Positions 50,168 through 59,820 of a stretch of 64,000 bases of DNA are shown here, piece by piece. Origin of the DNA: Ruminococcaceae bacterium UBA3818 (GTDB lineage: Bacteria > Bacillota > Clostridia > Oscillospirales > Ruminococcaceae). The stretch's first letter is position 1. Every line of letters starts with the position of its first letter. Made by a program: the position numbers and the translations under genes. Under the pieces are notes generated by a model. The model saw only the letters and a list, made by a program, of their open reading frames with translations, was not told the DNA's origin and did no database searches. The stretch lies in assembly GCA_002369315.1 (NCBI GenBank), contig DFDW01000006.1, positions 1-64,000 on the forward strand, written 5' to 3'.

Positions 50168-52222
50168 TTACTTGGTTCGCAGAATCCGGGTTGCGTTGAG
50201 CACCGCAAGGATGGAAACGCCGACATCGGCAAATACAGCCATCCACATAGCAGCCAGGCCGCAGGCGCCTAAAATGAGGACGATCCCTTTGATGCCCAAA
50301 GCAAAGACAATATTGAATCTGGCGATGGACATCGTGCGTTTCGCGAGTTTTATCGCTTGAGGAAGATCGCTGAGCTTATCGGATACCAAAACGACATCAG
50401 CCGCTTCGATGGCCGCATCGGTACCGAGCCCCATGGCTACGCCGACGTCGGCCATCGCCAAAACCGGCGCGTCGTTCATGCCGTCGCCCACAAAAACGGT
50501 GGAGCCGCTTTGCTTTATGGTTTCCAGATGGGAAACCTTGTCGGCGGGCAGAAGCTCGGCCCAGACCCGATCCGCCCCGCTTTCCGCGCGAATTTCTTCG
50601 GCGGTATGGGCATTATCGCCGGTGAGGATCACGGTTTGTTCCACCCCCAGCTTTTTCAGTTGAGCCAGGGTTTCTTTTGCGTCAGGACGAAGCGTATCGG
50701 CCACTGTCAAATAGCCCAGAACGTCTCCGTTTTTCGCCAGATAGATATTGGCTTGGGGCAGGCTGGAGGTGTCCATTCCGAATTTCGCCAGCAGCCGCTC
50801 TCCGCCGCACAAATACTGGCTTTCGTCCATTTGGTAAACAACTCCCATGCCCGGCAGCTCCTGATACGACGTTACGGCGGAAGTGTCCACCGGACCGTGG
50901 CGGGTTACGACCGCCTGTGCCATAGGATGAGCAGAAAAGCTTTCGCCTACGGCGCTGAGCCGCAGCAATTCTTCGGCGGAAAGAGATTTGTCCAACGGGA
51001 CAATATCGACGACAGACAATTTTCCGGTGGTCAGCGTGCCGGTTTTGTCAAATACGGCATTGCGGGTTTTGGCCAATGCCTCCAGCGATTTGGAACCTTT
51101 GACCAGTACGCCGCGGCGGCTGCCCGCGCCGATTCCGGCGAAGAAAGACAGTGGAATCGAGATGACCAGAGCGCAGGGGCAGGAAGCCACCAGAAATACC
51201 AACGCCCGGCTCAGCCACACGGAGACGGAGCCCATGCCCAAAACCGGCGGCAGAAAGGTCAGAAGAACAGCGGCAAGGATGATGCAGGGCGTATAAATTC
51301 TGGAAAATTTGGAGATCAGTTTTTCCGTATTTCCCTTTTTGGCAGAAGATTCCTGCACCAGCTGGATAATACGGGAGGCGGCAGAATCGGAAAAAGTGTT
51401 GGTGGTACGGCAATGAAGGGCGCCGTCCCGATTCACCATGCCGGACAAAAGCTCATCGCCGCAAGCGACCTGCCGAGGAAGGCTTTCCCCGGTGAGGACC
51501 GCCGTATCCACCATGCTTTCTCCGGATTCAACAACAGCGTCCAGCGGGACACGCTCGCCGGGCCGTATCAGGATTTGAGATCCGACGGGGATGGAGTCGG
51601 CCGCTGCTGGAGCATAACTTCCGTTTTCCTGCAAGAGATTCGCTGTTTCCGGCCGGATTTTGGTCAAAGCGGCAATGCTTTTTTTGGAACGGGTGACGGC
51701 GATGCTTTCCAGCTGGTTGCCGAGCCGGAAGAGAATGGTGACCAGAGCGCCTTCCCAAAATTCGCCCAACGCCATGGCGGCGACAACGGCGATCAGCAGC
51801 AAGGCGGTTTCATCCAGCCGTATCCGGATCATGCTTTTTACACCGGTCCAGAACAGGGGAAGACCGGCAATCACGGCAGATGCCGCCAGCATCAGGTTGG
51901 AAGCAAGTTCCGGGGCGGGCAAAAAGCTGAGACCCGCCAATACCGCGGCGGCAATAATCGCGATCCAAGCGCTTTTGCCCCCGGCGTGATCGTGATCGTG
52001 GCCACATCCGCATCCCTCATCGGCGCAGCTGTCGAGGCTGATGTCGTGATCCAGCCCACAGGCACAGCTTTGGCGGGCATGGCTGCATCCACATCCGCAA
52101 TCGTGCTCATGTTCATGCTCGTGCCTATGATTGTGCTCGTGCCCATGATTAGGGCAAACTTCTGCTTTGGGTTCCTGATGTTCCTGTCCGCAGCAGGTGC
52201 AGGCATGTTTTGGGTCAACCAT
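50168..52222 (-). CDS. Heavy-metal P-type ATPase (Zn/Cd/Co exporter) with His/Cys-rich N-terminus
   Basis: This 684-residue PIB-type ATPase pumps divalent soft metals out of the cell. Motifs are LTGES, the metal-site ASCPCALVIS in helix 6, FDKTGTLTTG (phosphorylated Asp), SAHPMAQAV and GDGMNDAPVLA. A usual HMA domain is absent. The first 100 residues instead hold dense His and Cys (ACTCCGQEH, NHGHEHNHRHEHEHEHDCGC, GCGCGHDHDHAGG) that probably bind or sense metal. ATG 52222 has AAAGGAGAG and overlaps the repressor gene by 8 nt. Control by the SmtB-like repressor is expected. The metal is probably Zn, Cd or Co (CPC motif). Confidence 0.95.
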   Translation of the reverse strand: MVDPKHACTCCGQEHQEPKAEVCPNHGHEHNHRHEHEHEHDCGCGCSHARQSCACGLDHDISLDSCADEGCGCGHDHDHAGGKSAWIAIIAAAVLAGLSFLPAPELASNLMLAASAVIAGLPLFWTGVKSMIRIRLDETALLLIAVVAAMALGEFWEGALVTILFRLGNQLESIAVTRSKKSIAALTKIRPETANLLQENGSYAPAAADSIPVGSQILIRPGERVPLDAVVESGESMVDTAVLTGESLPRQVACGDELLSGMVNRDGALHCRTTNTFSDSAASRIIQLVQESSAKKGNTEKLISKFSRIYTPCIILAAVLLTFLPPVLGMGSVSVWLSRALVFLVASCPCALVISIPLSFFAGIGAGSRRGVLVKGSKSLEALAKTRNAVFDKTGTLTTGKLSVVDIVPLDKSLSAEELLRLSAVGESFSAHPMAQAVVTRHGPVDTSAVTSYQELPGMGVVYQMDESQYLCGGERLLAKFGMDTSSLPQANIYLAKNGDVLGYLTVADTLRPDAKETLAQLKKLGVEQTVILTGDNAHTAEEIRAESGADRVWAELLPADKVSHLETIKQSGSTVFVGDGMNDAPVLAMADVGVAMGLGTDAAIEAADVVLVSDKLSDLPQAIKLAKRTMSIARFNIVFALGIKGIVLILGACGLAAMWMAVFADVGVSILAVLNATRILRTK

Positions 52223-52592
52223 CGTTTCTCTCTCCTTTCGTGTGCCGGATGTGCTCCAATCCCATGGAAATGATGGCATCGACGTGATCGTCGTCTAACG
52301 TATAAAAAATATTTTTGCCGTCCCGCCGGGTTTTCACCAACCGGCTGGCCCTTAACAGCCGAAGCTGATGGCTGACCGCCGACTGACTGGCTCCCAGCAA
52401 TTCTGCAATATCGTATACGCACATCTCCGTCTGGGATAAAGCGCACATAATGCGGATACGGGTGCTGTCTGAAAATACTTTAAACAATTCCGCCAGATCG
52501 AACAGGTCATCCTCATTGGGAAGATGCGACCGTGCAAAATCCGCAGTTTTTTGATGGTCATGTTCTACTGTCAACAAATCGTTTCTTTCCAT
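52215..52592 (-). CDS. ArsR/SmtB-family metal-responsive repressor (CzrA-like)
   Basis: This 125-residue winged-helix repressor lets go of DNA when it binds metal. The helix-turn-helix is in CVYDIAELLGASQSAVSHQL. The C-terminal helix DDHVDAIISMGLEHIRH has the D-x-H...H pattern of the alpha-5 zinc/cobalt site of SmtB and CzrA. ATG 52592 has AAAGGAG; a start at 52610 is less likely. It is the first gene of the operon with the P-type ATPase, and its operator and promoter lie just upstream. Confidence 0.92.
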   Translation of the reverse strand: MERNDLLTVEHDHQKTADFARSHLPNEDDLFDLAELFKVFSDSTRIRIMCALSQTEMCVYDIAELLGASQSAVSHQLRLLRASRLVKTRRDGKNIFYTLDDDHVDAIISMGLEHIRHTKGERNDG

Positions 52593-52632
52593 CCGAAAGC
52601 TCCTTTCCAACCGAGATTTTCAAGGAATGAAC

Positions 52633-52651
52633 ATATGAATGATTGTTCATT
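52633..52651 (-). promoter_or_regulatory. SmtB/CzrA-type operator
   Basis: The imperfect palindrome ATGAA-N6-TTCAT (52635-52650) matches the consensus of ArsR/SmtB operators. A second overlapping repeat ATGAACA...TGTTCAT spans 52627-52650. It covers the predicted transcription start, just downstream of the -10. Confidence 0.8.
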
Positions 52652-52661
52652 TGTTTGTTTC

Positions 52662-52690
52662 AATATAACACAGTCCCCTTTTCCTGTCAA
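52662..52690 (-). promoter_or_regulatory. Promoter of the metal-resistance operon
   Basis: On the minus strand a perfect TTGACA (52685-52690) and TATATT (52662-52667) are spaced by 17 bp. A bound repressor on the neighbouring operator would block initiation. Confidence 0.88.
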
Positions 52691-52823
52691 TAGAGGAAGA
52701 TCAAAATTTATTTTGGAAAAATTGCTTCCGGTTTTGCTTTTTGGAGCGGATTGTGCTATATTATGGGTATCTTTGTGCAAAAGGAGAAAAATCCCTTTAT
52801 CTGAAAATACAGGAGGCATCATC

Positions 52824-54770
52824 ATGAGTGGAAAAAAATTCTACATTACCACCCCGATTTATTACCCGTCGGACAAGCTGCACATCGGACATACCTACTG
52901 TACAGTAGCTACCGATGCAATGGCGCGGTATAAACGAATGCAGGGGTGCGATGTGATGTTCCTCACCGGCACTGATGAGCATGGGCAGAAGATTCAGCAG
53001 AAAGCTGAGGCTGCCGGCGTGACACCTCAGCAATATGTAGACAATATTGTAGACGGCATCAAAGCGCTGTGGAAGCTGATGAACATTTCCAACGACCGCT
53101 TTATCCGCACCACCGATGATTACCATGTGGAAGCGATTAAAAAGATTTTCCGCAAGCTGTACGACCAGGGAGATATTTATAAAGGAACCTACAAAGGCAA
53201 ATATTGTACGCCCTGTGAATCTTTCTGGACGGAAAGCCAACTGGTAGACGGCAAATGCCCCGACTGCGGCCGAGAAGTCATCGACGCGGAGGAGGAAGCC
53301 TATTTCTTCCGCCTTTCCAAATATGCTGACCGGTTGGTGGAATATTACGAGGCGCACCCGGATTTTCTGGAGCCCCCGTCCCGTTTAAATGAGATGGTAA
53401 ACAACTTTATTAAACCCGGACTGGAAGATCTGTGCGTGTCCCGCACCACTTTTGACTGGGGTGTGCAGGTGGATTTTGATCCCAAACATGTGGTCTATGT
53501 GTGGATTGATGCGCTGTCCAACTATATTACTGCTTTGGGATACGGTAACGACAAGTATCATGATTTTGAAAAATACTGGCCGGCGGACGTCCATTTTGTA
53601 GGCAAGGAGATTGTCCGTTTCCATTCGATCATCTGGCCCGCAATGCTGATGGCGCTGGACCTGCCGCTGCCCGGCAAGGTTTACGGACATGGATGGCTCA
53701 AATTTGGCGGGGATAAGATGAGCAAATCTAAGGGTAACGTGGTAGACCCGGTTGTTCTGGTAGGACGATACGGTGTGGATGCGCTGCGTTACTTCCTGCT
53801 GCGGGAATTCCCCTTCGGGTCCGACGGCAACTTTACCAACGAAGCGCTTATCAGCCGCATCAACGCCGACCTGGCCAACGATCTGGGGAACCTTTTGTCC
53901 CGCACCGTGGCGATGGTGGGGAAATACTTTGGCGGTACTCTGCCGGCTGAGCGGGCGGCGGACCCTGTTGACGATGAGCTTTTGACCATGGCCAAAGAGC
54001 TGCGCGGAAAATATGAAGAGCAGATGGAAAAATATGCTTTCCAGAATGCTTTGATCGAGGTGTTCAAGGTCATTTCCCGCGCCAACAAATACATTGATGA
54101 GACCGCTCCCTGGGTGCTGGCCAAAGACGAGGCCAATAAGCCCCGGTTGGCAACGGTGCTTTACAATTTGCTGGAATGCCTGCGCATTTCCACTTCTTTG
54201 CTGATGCCATTTATGCCGGATACCGCTGAAAAAGCCCGGGTTCAGATCGGCGCTTCGGCGGAGGATTTCACTTGGGAGAAAGCGGGGCAGTTCGGTATTT
54301 TGCCCGCTGAGGTAAGCGTGCAGAAAGGCGAAGCATTGTTTCCGCGTATCGATATGGAAAAAGAGCTGGCAGAGCTGGCGCAAGCGCAGGCTGCTCCGAA
54401 AAAAGAAGAGGGCAAACCGGAGCAAAAGGAAGAACCTACTGCGGCACCGATTACCATCGATGAGTTTGCCAAAGTGGAAATGACCGTCTGCAAAATTTTA
54501 GCCTGCGAGAATGTGCCCAAGAGTGAAAAGCTTTTGAAATTCCAGCTGGATGACGGTTCCGGCGAGATCAGACAAATTTTGTCTGGCATTGCCAAGTACT
54601 ATAAACCGGAAGAGCTGGTGGGCAAAACAGTCGTTGCCTGCACCAATCTGCCGCCCCGCAAGATGATGGGGCAGATGTCCAACGGGATGCTGCTGTCCGC
54701 CGAGAAGGATGGACAGCTGAACCTGGTCATGCTGGATGATAAGGTACCCGCCGGCGCGAAACTTTGTTAG
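52824..54770 (+). CDS. metG: Methionyl-tRNA synthetase
   Basis: This class I synthetase has 648 residues. Features are the HIGH motif in DKLHIGHTYC, a four-Cys zinc knuckle (CTPCESFW with CPDCGREV), the KMSKS loop in GGDKMSKSKGN, and a C-terminal EMAP/Trbp111-like tRNA-binding domain (residues 545-648, VEMTVCKILACENVPKSEKL). An Ala/Lys/Glu-rich linker joins the two. ATG 52824 has AGGAGG; the reading upstream to 52524 is antisense to the repressor gene. Complete. Confidence 0.97.
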   Translation: MSGKKFYITTPIYYPSDKLHIGHTYCTVATDAMARYKRMQGCDVMFLTGTDEHGQKIQQKAEAAGVTPQQYVDNIVDGIKALWKLMNISNDRFIRTTDDYHVEAIKKIFRKLYDQGDIYKGTYKGKYCTPCESFWTESQLVDGKCPDCGREVIDAEEEAYFFRLSKYADRLVEYYEAHPDFLEPPSRLNEMVNNFIKPGLEDLCVSRTTFDWGVQVDFDPKHVVYVWIDALSNYITALGYGNDKYHDFEKYWPADVHFVGKEIVRFHSIIWPAMLMALDLPLPGKVYGHGWLKFGGDKMSKSKGNVVDPVVLVGRYGVDALRYFLLREFPFGSDGNFTNEALISRINADLANDLGNLLSRTVAMVGKYFGGTLPAERAADPVDDELLTMAKELRGKYEEQMEKYAFQNALIEVFKVISRANKYIDETAPWVLAKDEANKPRLATVLYNLLECLRISTSLLMPFMPDTAEKARVQIGASAEDFTWEKAGQFGILPAEVSVQKGEALFPRIDMEKELAELAQAQAAPKKEEGKPEQKEEPTAAPITIDEFAKVEMTVCKILACENVPKSEKLLKFQLDDGSGEIRQILSGIAKYYKPEELVGKTVVACTNLPPRKMMGQMSNGMLLSAEKDGQLNLVMLDDKVPAGAKLC

Positions 54771-54783
54771 TCTGACATCCTGA

Positions 54784-54820
54784 AAACCGGGCAGGGAGCG
54801 TTCCCGCCCGGTTTTATTTG
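54784..54820 (+). terminator. Terminator/attenuator between metG and tatD
   Basis: AAAACCGGGC pairs with GCCCGGTTTT around an inner GGGA/TCCC stem, followed by ATTTG. The T-run is short, so some read-through into tatD is likely. Confidence 0.7.
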
Positions 54821-54841
54821 AGAAAGCAGGAGGTTTTTCCT

Positions 54842-55609
54842 TTGTATCAAAATATTTTCGATTCCCACGCCCACTATAACGGCAAGGATTTTGAGGACCG
54901 GGACGAACTGCTGCCGCAGCTTTTCCAATCCGGCATTTGCGGTATTATCGATGTGGCGTCTTCCATGCGCTCTACCCGGCGGACGGTGGAGCTGTCCTCT
55001 CGCTATGAGCATATTTACAGCGCAATCGGCGTGCATCCAAACGAGGTCAAGGACATGACGGATGAAGATTATGACACGCTGCGCGAACTGTCAAAGCTGC
55101 CAAAGGTGGTGGCGATTGGTGAGATTGGGTTTGATTTTTACTGGGATGCCAGTGACCGCGAGACCCAGCGGGAACATTTTGAACGGCAGCTGATCCTGGC
55201 TCGGGAATTGGATCTGCCGGTCATCATCCACAGCCGGGACGCTGCGCAGGAGACGTATGATTTGCTGGCAAAATACCGCCCGCGGGGTGTGGTGCACTGT
55301 TTTTCCGGCAGCGCCGAAATGGCGCAGGAAATTCTCAAGCTGGGGATGTATATCGGTTTTACCGGAGTTGTTACCTTTAAAAACGCGAAAAAGGCGGTCA
55401 AAGCCGCCTCGGTGGTTCCCATGGACCGGCTGCTGATTGAGACCGACTGTCCCTACATGGCGCCGGAACCGACCCGTGGCGTTCGGTGCGACTCATCTAT
55501 GCTGGTGCATACCGGCGGCAAGCTGGCTGAAATCAAAGGCGTCGATTTGCAGAGCCTGTTCGATCAGACACGCCAAAATGCCTGCGATTTGTTTGGAATC
55601 CGGTTGTAG
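54842..55609 (+). CDS. TatD-family metal-dependent deoxyribonuclease
   Basis: This protein has 255 residues with a TIM-barrel hydrolase fold. Metal residues are FDSHAHY (HxH), IGEIGFDFYW (Glu), VIIHSRDA (His), VVHCFSG (His) and ETDCPYMAP (Asp). TatD enzymes have 3'-5' DNase activity in DNA repair. TTG 54842 has AGGAGG 8 nt upstream; the earlier in-frame start at 54818 lies ahead of that site. The metG-tatD pair is a common order in Firmicutes. Confidence 0.92.
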   Translation: MYQNIFDSHAHYNGKDFEDRDELLPQLFQSGICGIIDVASSMRSTRRTVELSSRYEHIYSAIGVHPNEVKDMTDEDYDTLRELSKLPKVVAIGEIGFDFYWDASDRETQREHFERQLILARELDLPVIIHSRDAAQETYDLLAKYRPRGVVHCFSGSAEMAQEILKLGMYIGFTGVVTFKNAKKAVKAASVVPMDRLLIETDCPYMAPEPTRGVRCDSSMLVHTGGKLAEIKGVDLQSLFDQTRQNACDLFGIRL

Positions 55610-55715
55610 TCAAATGTTGGCAAGAGGCAAAAAGGCCGGCAATCGTTGGCTTAACAGTGATAGGGAACTACTTGACTTATCAACTGTTGGCTGACGGTTT
55701 CGGGTGCATACGGAA

Positions 55716-55758
55716 GAAAATCCCATCTGATTTTTGAAAGAAATCAGATGGGATTTTC
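55716..55758. terminator. Terminator between tatD and the lipoprotein genes
   Basis: GAAAATCCCATCTGATTT pairs perfectly with AAATCAGATGGGATTTTC across a 7-nt loop. It lies between convergent genes and works in both directions. Confidence 0.92.
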
Positions 55759-55805
55759 ACATTTTATCGATTTTTATTAGAGATTTAATAGAATTGAAAA
55801 ACTAA

Positions 55806-57362
55806 TCAATAGAACATCCAGCTTACATCTTCCCAACCGGTACCGTCAGGAAGAATACGGCAGAAGATGGGGACGCTTCGACCATCTCCGTTAATCCAGG
55901 CCGGATAGTAGATGTATCCGTCACCCCACGAGTAAAAGGCTTCCGTCCTGTCTTCGTTCAAAATTATGGTGTCCAGGGTCTGGATATCTGCGCAATAGAT
56001 GCAAGTGGAGTACTCGCTTTCGCTACCAGGTTTCTTTGCCGAATAAATGATCTTGCCGAGCTCCAAACAAACATAGTGGTCGCTGTTATGCTCCAGAAGA
56101 TCGGCAAGAGCCTCATTCTCCACGATGTTTCCGTTGATCAGCATACAACCGCTTTCGTCATATCCCCAGCCGTCTTCGTCTATGATGCCGGTGAACAATT
56201 CCATGTCCTCATCCAAAAGATAACCCGGGACATCATATTCATATTCAGCGAGGAGATTTCCGCTCAAATCGATTCGCTGATAATCCTTTTCGGGGGTTTG
56301 AATAAAAAGGGAATCTTTGTAGCCACGGATAATTTTACGCACATCAGGGGCAATCGAGATGTCTTCCATCGTATCCAGATCAATGCTGCGCAGCTCGTAG
56401 GCAAACTCTGAAGCACTGCGATGCGTTTTGCTGATATAGTAGAGCTGATCATGAGCCAGATAAAAGCCGTCTGTATCTCTGATTTCCTCACTCTGCAGCG
56501 GCATGCTCTCCCGTACCATTCCATCTGTCCGCAGTCGTACCAACTGATCATTCTCAAAATAATACAGCCAGTCTTTCATAACAGACAGATTGTAGATATG
56601 GCCATCCAGTGATGCCAGTTTGCACACCTGACTGCCATCCGTTGCGTTCACAGGCATTTTGTAAATGCCGTTGCCGATCCACATATAGTATACCCAATCG
56701 CCTTGCGTGATAAAGCGGTAGTCGTCCGCCGTAGGAACTTGCCTAATGGTTGCGTTATATGTTGAGCCATATCCATAAGCGTTTGCGTTATCTGCAGTCC
56801 AGTCGGAAACAAATTCAGATTCCTCTGTATCGGGAGACGGCTGGGCGCCGTTCAGTGCTGTCATATCGGCAGAAAACTCAATCTCAGCCCGTTCCTCCGT
56901 AAAGAAAATCACGGAGCTTCCGCCCACATCATACTCTTCACAGCTGACAAACACGCCGTCCTGCAGCCAATCATGATACATTAGGCTCATTGTGGACGGT
57001 CCCATCTTCTCGGTGATAGCGTCAAGGCAGCTTTCGCTGCTCACGCCCATGACACCGCACAGTCCCTTTCCTTCCGCAAACGTCAGGACCACCGTGTAAA
57101 ACCCATTCTGCAGATCGGATGGATCGTCAATCATCACGCTGATTGCTCCGGGATAGTCGTTCCCACACTCTACGTATCCTGCGTCGAGCTGGTCTATCTT
57201 CATGCCCATTTCCAGCGACAGCCAGGGGAAAAACTCCTCTGCCAGCTGGTTAAACAATTTTTCCTGTTCCTTTCCATGCTCTCCGGCACCGCCGGATGCT
57301 CCACAGCCGGCACAAAAAAGCACCGACAAAACCATCACCAAAATCAAAAATGTTCGTTTCAT
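55806..57362 (-). CDS. Lipoprotein with beta-propeller-like C-terminal region
   Basis: This protein has 518 residues. A signal peptide ends at a lipid-modified cysteine (LFCAGC, Cys20). Residues 30-180 are an unassigned extracellular domain. Residues 210-510 contain repeated blade-like units (GDWVYYMWIGNGIYKM, DWLYYFENDQLVRLRTDG, DQLYYISKTHR) as in DUF5050-type proteins. It is anchored on the outer face of the membrane and its function is unknown. Its ATG overlaps the stop of the next lipoprotein gene as ATGA, so they form an operon. Confidence 0.75.
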   Translation of the reverse strand: MKRTFLILVMVLSVLFCAGCGASGGAGEHGKEQEKLFNQLAEEFFPWLSLEMGMKIDQLDAGYVECGNDYPGAISVMIDDPSDLQNGFYTVVLTFAEGKGLCGVMGVSSESCLDAITEKMGPSTMSLMYHDWLQDGVFVSCEEYDVGGSSVIFFTEERAEIEFSADMTALNGAQPSPDTEESEFVSDWTADNANAYGYGSTYNATIRQVPTADDYRFITQGDWVYYMWIGNGIYKMPVNATDGSQVCKLASLDGHIYNLSVMKDWLYYFENDQLVRLRTDGMVRESMPLQSEEIRDTDGFYLAHDQLYYISKTHRSASEFAYELRSIDLDTMEDISIAPDVRKIIRGYKDSLFIQTPEKDYQRIDLSGNLLAEYEYDVPGYLLDEDMELFTGIIDEDGWGYDESGCMLINGNIVENEALADLLEHNSDHYVCLELGKIIYSAKKPGSESEYSTCIYCADIQTLDTIILNEDRTEAFYSWGDGYIYYPAWINGDGRSVPIFCRILPDGTGWEDVSWMFY

Positions 57363-58318
57363 CCCTCTGTTACCTCCGAAATCGGGCGGTACCGATAATG
57401 GGAACCGCCGGTTTTATTGCCGTCTCCATTGAAAAGCTCAGCATAGTAGCTATGTCCATCTGCCTCATAGTCATAAGTACAGGTTCTTGTGATAGTGCCA
57501 TCGGCAGCATAGGTGGTATATCCTTCCGTACGGCCCTCGCCGTCACGAGTATAGACTGTATACTCCTGCAGATCCTCCTCCGTGCAGTCGGTAAAGCCAT
57601 CGGCTTCGTATGTACGGACCTCAATCACATCACCATCACCGTTTAACTTCCAAATGGTCAGTTTCGTGGAATCCAGTCCGCTCCAATACTGCTTTTCCGT
57701 TCTCTCGGCGTCGGAGTAAGTGCGATATTCTTGCCACATACCATTATCGCTCTCAATCAGCCGTCCCTCATTGTCATAGGCTTCCATTTCGGGGGTATCC
57801 GTCCTTCCGTCTGCCCAAACCGTATCAATGTATGCAATTCTTCCAGCAGGATCCCAACTGTATGACTTGTCATAAACATCTTCCCAGATTTCTCCGTTGT
57901 TTAGGTAAGTATTGACATGGTGGATGTTGGACACTTTTCCATCCGGGAGATAGGTGTATTCAGAGATATATGTATCCGACCATTCATCATTTTCATCATA
58001 CTGATCCTGTTGACAAGTTTCTCCATGGTCATTGTATAGATAGGTATAACGGTTCGTCTGCTGGCCCATCTCGTCTGCCAAAATCAGCTCTGCCAACACC
58101 CATTCTTCTGTGTCCTCTGCAGGTTTTGGCTCAACAGCACCCTCCGATGCCGTCTGTGTTTCCTTTGTATCTTCCCCTGTCACAGATTCTGTTTCTGCTG
58201 AACTCTGAGGAGCATCGCTCGGTGACTGATCTGCCTGTGCGCCACAGCCAACCAGCATCGTTGCTGTTAGGCACAGAGCCAACAGCAATTTTGTAAATTG
58301 TTTCATACGTATTTTCAT
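57359..58318 (-). CDS. Lipoprotein with YD/RHS-like repeats
   Basis: This protein has 319 residues. A signal peptide ends in a perfect lipobox LVGC (Cys25). An Asp/Glu/Ser/Thr-rich spacer (residues 27-70) leads to a region of Tyr/Asp repeats such as NRYTYLYNDHGE, YTYLPDGKVSNI, AYDNEGRLIESD and YTVYTRDGEGRTEGY, a beta-strand pattern like RHS/YD proteins. ATG 58318 is preferred to 58324 because AAAGGAAG lies too close to the latter. It is the first gene of a lipoprotein pair. Function unknown. Confidence 0.75.
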   Translation of the reverse strand: MKIRMKQFTKLLLALCLTATMLVGCGAQADQSPSDAPQSSAETESVTGEDTKETQTASEGAVEPKPAEDTEEWVLAELILADEMGQQTNRYTYLYNDHGETCQQDQYDENDEWSDTYISEYTYLPDGKVSNIHHVNTYLNNGEIWEDVYDKSYSWDPAGRIAYIDTVWADGRTDTPEMEAYDNEGRLIESDNGMWQEYRTYSDAERTEKQYWSGLDSTKLTIWKLNGDGDVIEVRTYEADGFTDCTEEDLQEYTVYTRDGEGRTEGYTTYAADGTITRTCTYDYEADGHSYYAELFNGDGNKTGGSHYRYRPISEVTEG

Positions 58319-58452
58319 TTTCATCTTCCTTTCTATGGATAGCCCTTTTGACTGCCATCATAAAAAAATGGCTAAGGCGAACCATTCCATATATATTCTA
58401 CCATGACGAGAATACTATCAGGACAGAGTTAGCCGAAATTACCATGGTAAAA

Positions 58453-59820
58453 TCAGCGATTTGAAAAATGAAAACGCAACAGAAAGATGATCCCACGAAT
58501 ACTAAGCTCGAGACTCATCGCTGCCCAGGCACCGCTGACACCCATATAAGGAATCAACAGCATTGATATTGGAACCCGTATCCCCCAAAGACATCCCAAC
58601 ACCATTATGCTGGATATGAACGTATCGCCACGTCCTTGTAGGATACCTGCACAAACCAGATGTACCGCATACAACGTAACCCCAAAAGCTTCTATTCGCA
58701 AAAGAATGGCTCCAATTTGAATCAGTTCTGCATTCGGTGTCAAAAGTCGCATCAGCTGCGATGCACAGCAAAACATGATAACCGCAAGAATCACCGTAAT
58801 CCATATGCCCAGCCGGATGCCTGCCTGCCCAAGTTCCCGTGTGCGTTTCTTGTCACCGGAGCCAATGGATCGTCCTGTAATAGCGGGCTGTGCCAGACCA
58901 ATTCCATATGCAGGCATATAGCAAAAGCTTTCGGCTGTAATGGCAAGTGAGTGTGCTGCCATCGCAGCGTTTCCAAGCGGAGCAATCATGCCCACTACGG
59001 TTAATTGTGCGAATCGCATGACAATCTGTTCCAAGGCTATAGGCAGACCAATTTTAGCTGCCCGAAAAAGCACATACTTCAGATCAGGTAACAAAAAAGC
59101 TTCGCCACTCCGCAGGCGCATGGCTGATTCAGAAATCAGAAGCTTATAAAGCAAGAATAGTGCCGCAACTGTCTCTGCCAGAGCAGTTCCAAGTGCAGCA
59201 CCTGTGACACCCAGGCCTGCACCGGGAATGAACAAAGTATTGCCACATAGATCAACTGTTCTGGACGGAAAAATCAGCAGGAAATTGAATAAGATATTCA
59301 TGGCATACATGGCGATGGTACATATACCGGGCGTACGCATGTTTCCGGCGCTTTGCAGCATACCGGCTGAATACCCATTTAATTGAATCAGCGGAATCGA
59401 CAACGCATATATGTTGAAATAGCGGATAGATAATTTATGGATGGAATTATCAGCTCGAAGCCAAATTGGAAGGAAATCACTCAGGCACAGCCCTAATAAC
59501 GCCATACTGCAACTAAGAACCAGTGCCGATAGTAATCCAAGATGCATGATCTTCCTTGCGTCAATTTCCTTGCCTGCTCCGGCTGATTGCGCTGCCTGTA
59601 CGGTAAAACCGGCTGTTAATGCGGAACACAGTCCGCCGCACAGCCATGTTACGCCGCCCACTAATCCAACTGCGGCAGCTGCATCCGTATCCAGATGTCC
59701 CACCATAGCGGAATCTATAAACTGCATAATTACAGAAGATATCTGTGCTCCCATAGACGGCAGTGACAGCCGCAATACAAGACGAAGCGCCGATTCTTTA
59801 TATAAAGTGGTGGAGTTCAT
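58453..59820 (-). CDS. MATE-family efflux transporter
   Basis: This 455-residue membrane protein has twelve predicted helices in two halves. MATE features are SLPSMGAQISSVIMQFIDSA at the start, GAGLGVTGAALGTALAETVA at the end of the first half and GLPIALEQIVMRFAQLTVVG opening the second. It exports drugs or metabolites using a Na+ or H+ gradient. ATG 59820 follows GAGG at 7 nt; ATG 59838 is in frame without a site. The start overlaps the upstream TPR gene by 23 nt. Confidence 0.92.
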   Translation of the reverse strand: MNSTTLYKESALRLVLRLSLPSMGAQISSVIMQFIDSAMVGHLDTDAAAAVGLVGGVTWLCGGLCSALTAGFTVQAAQSAGAGKEIDARKIMHLGLLSALVLSCSMALLGLCLSDFLPIWLRADNSIHKLSIRYFNIYALSIPLIQLNGYSAGMLQSAGNMRTPGICTIAMYAMNILFNFLLIFPSRTVDLCGNTLFIPGAGLGVTGAALGTALAETVAALFLLYKLLISESAMRLRSGEAFLLPDLKYVLFRAAKIGLPIALEQIVMRFAQLTVVGMIAPLGNAAMAAHSLAITAESFCYMPAYGIGLAQPAITGRSIGSGDKKRTRELGQAGIRLGIWITVILAVIMFCCASQLMRLLTPNAELIQIGAILLRIEAFGVTLYAVHLVCAGILQGRGDTFISSIMVLGCLWGIRVPISMLLIPYMGVSGAWAAMSLELSIRGIIFLLRFHFSNR

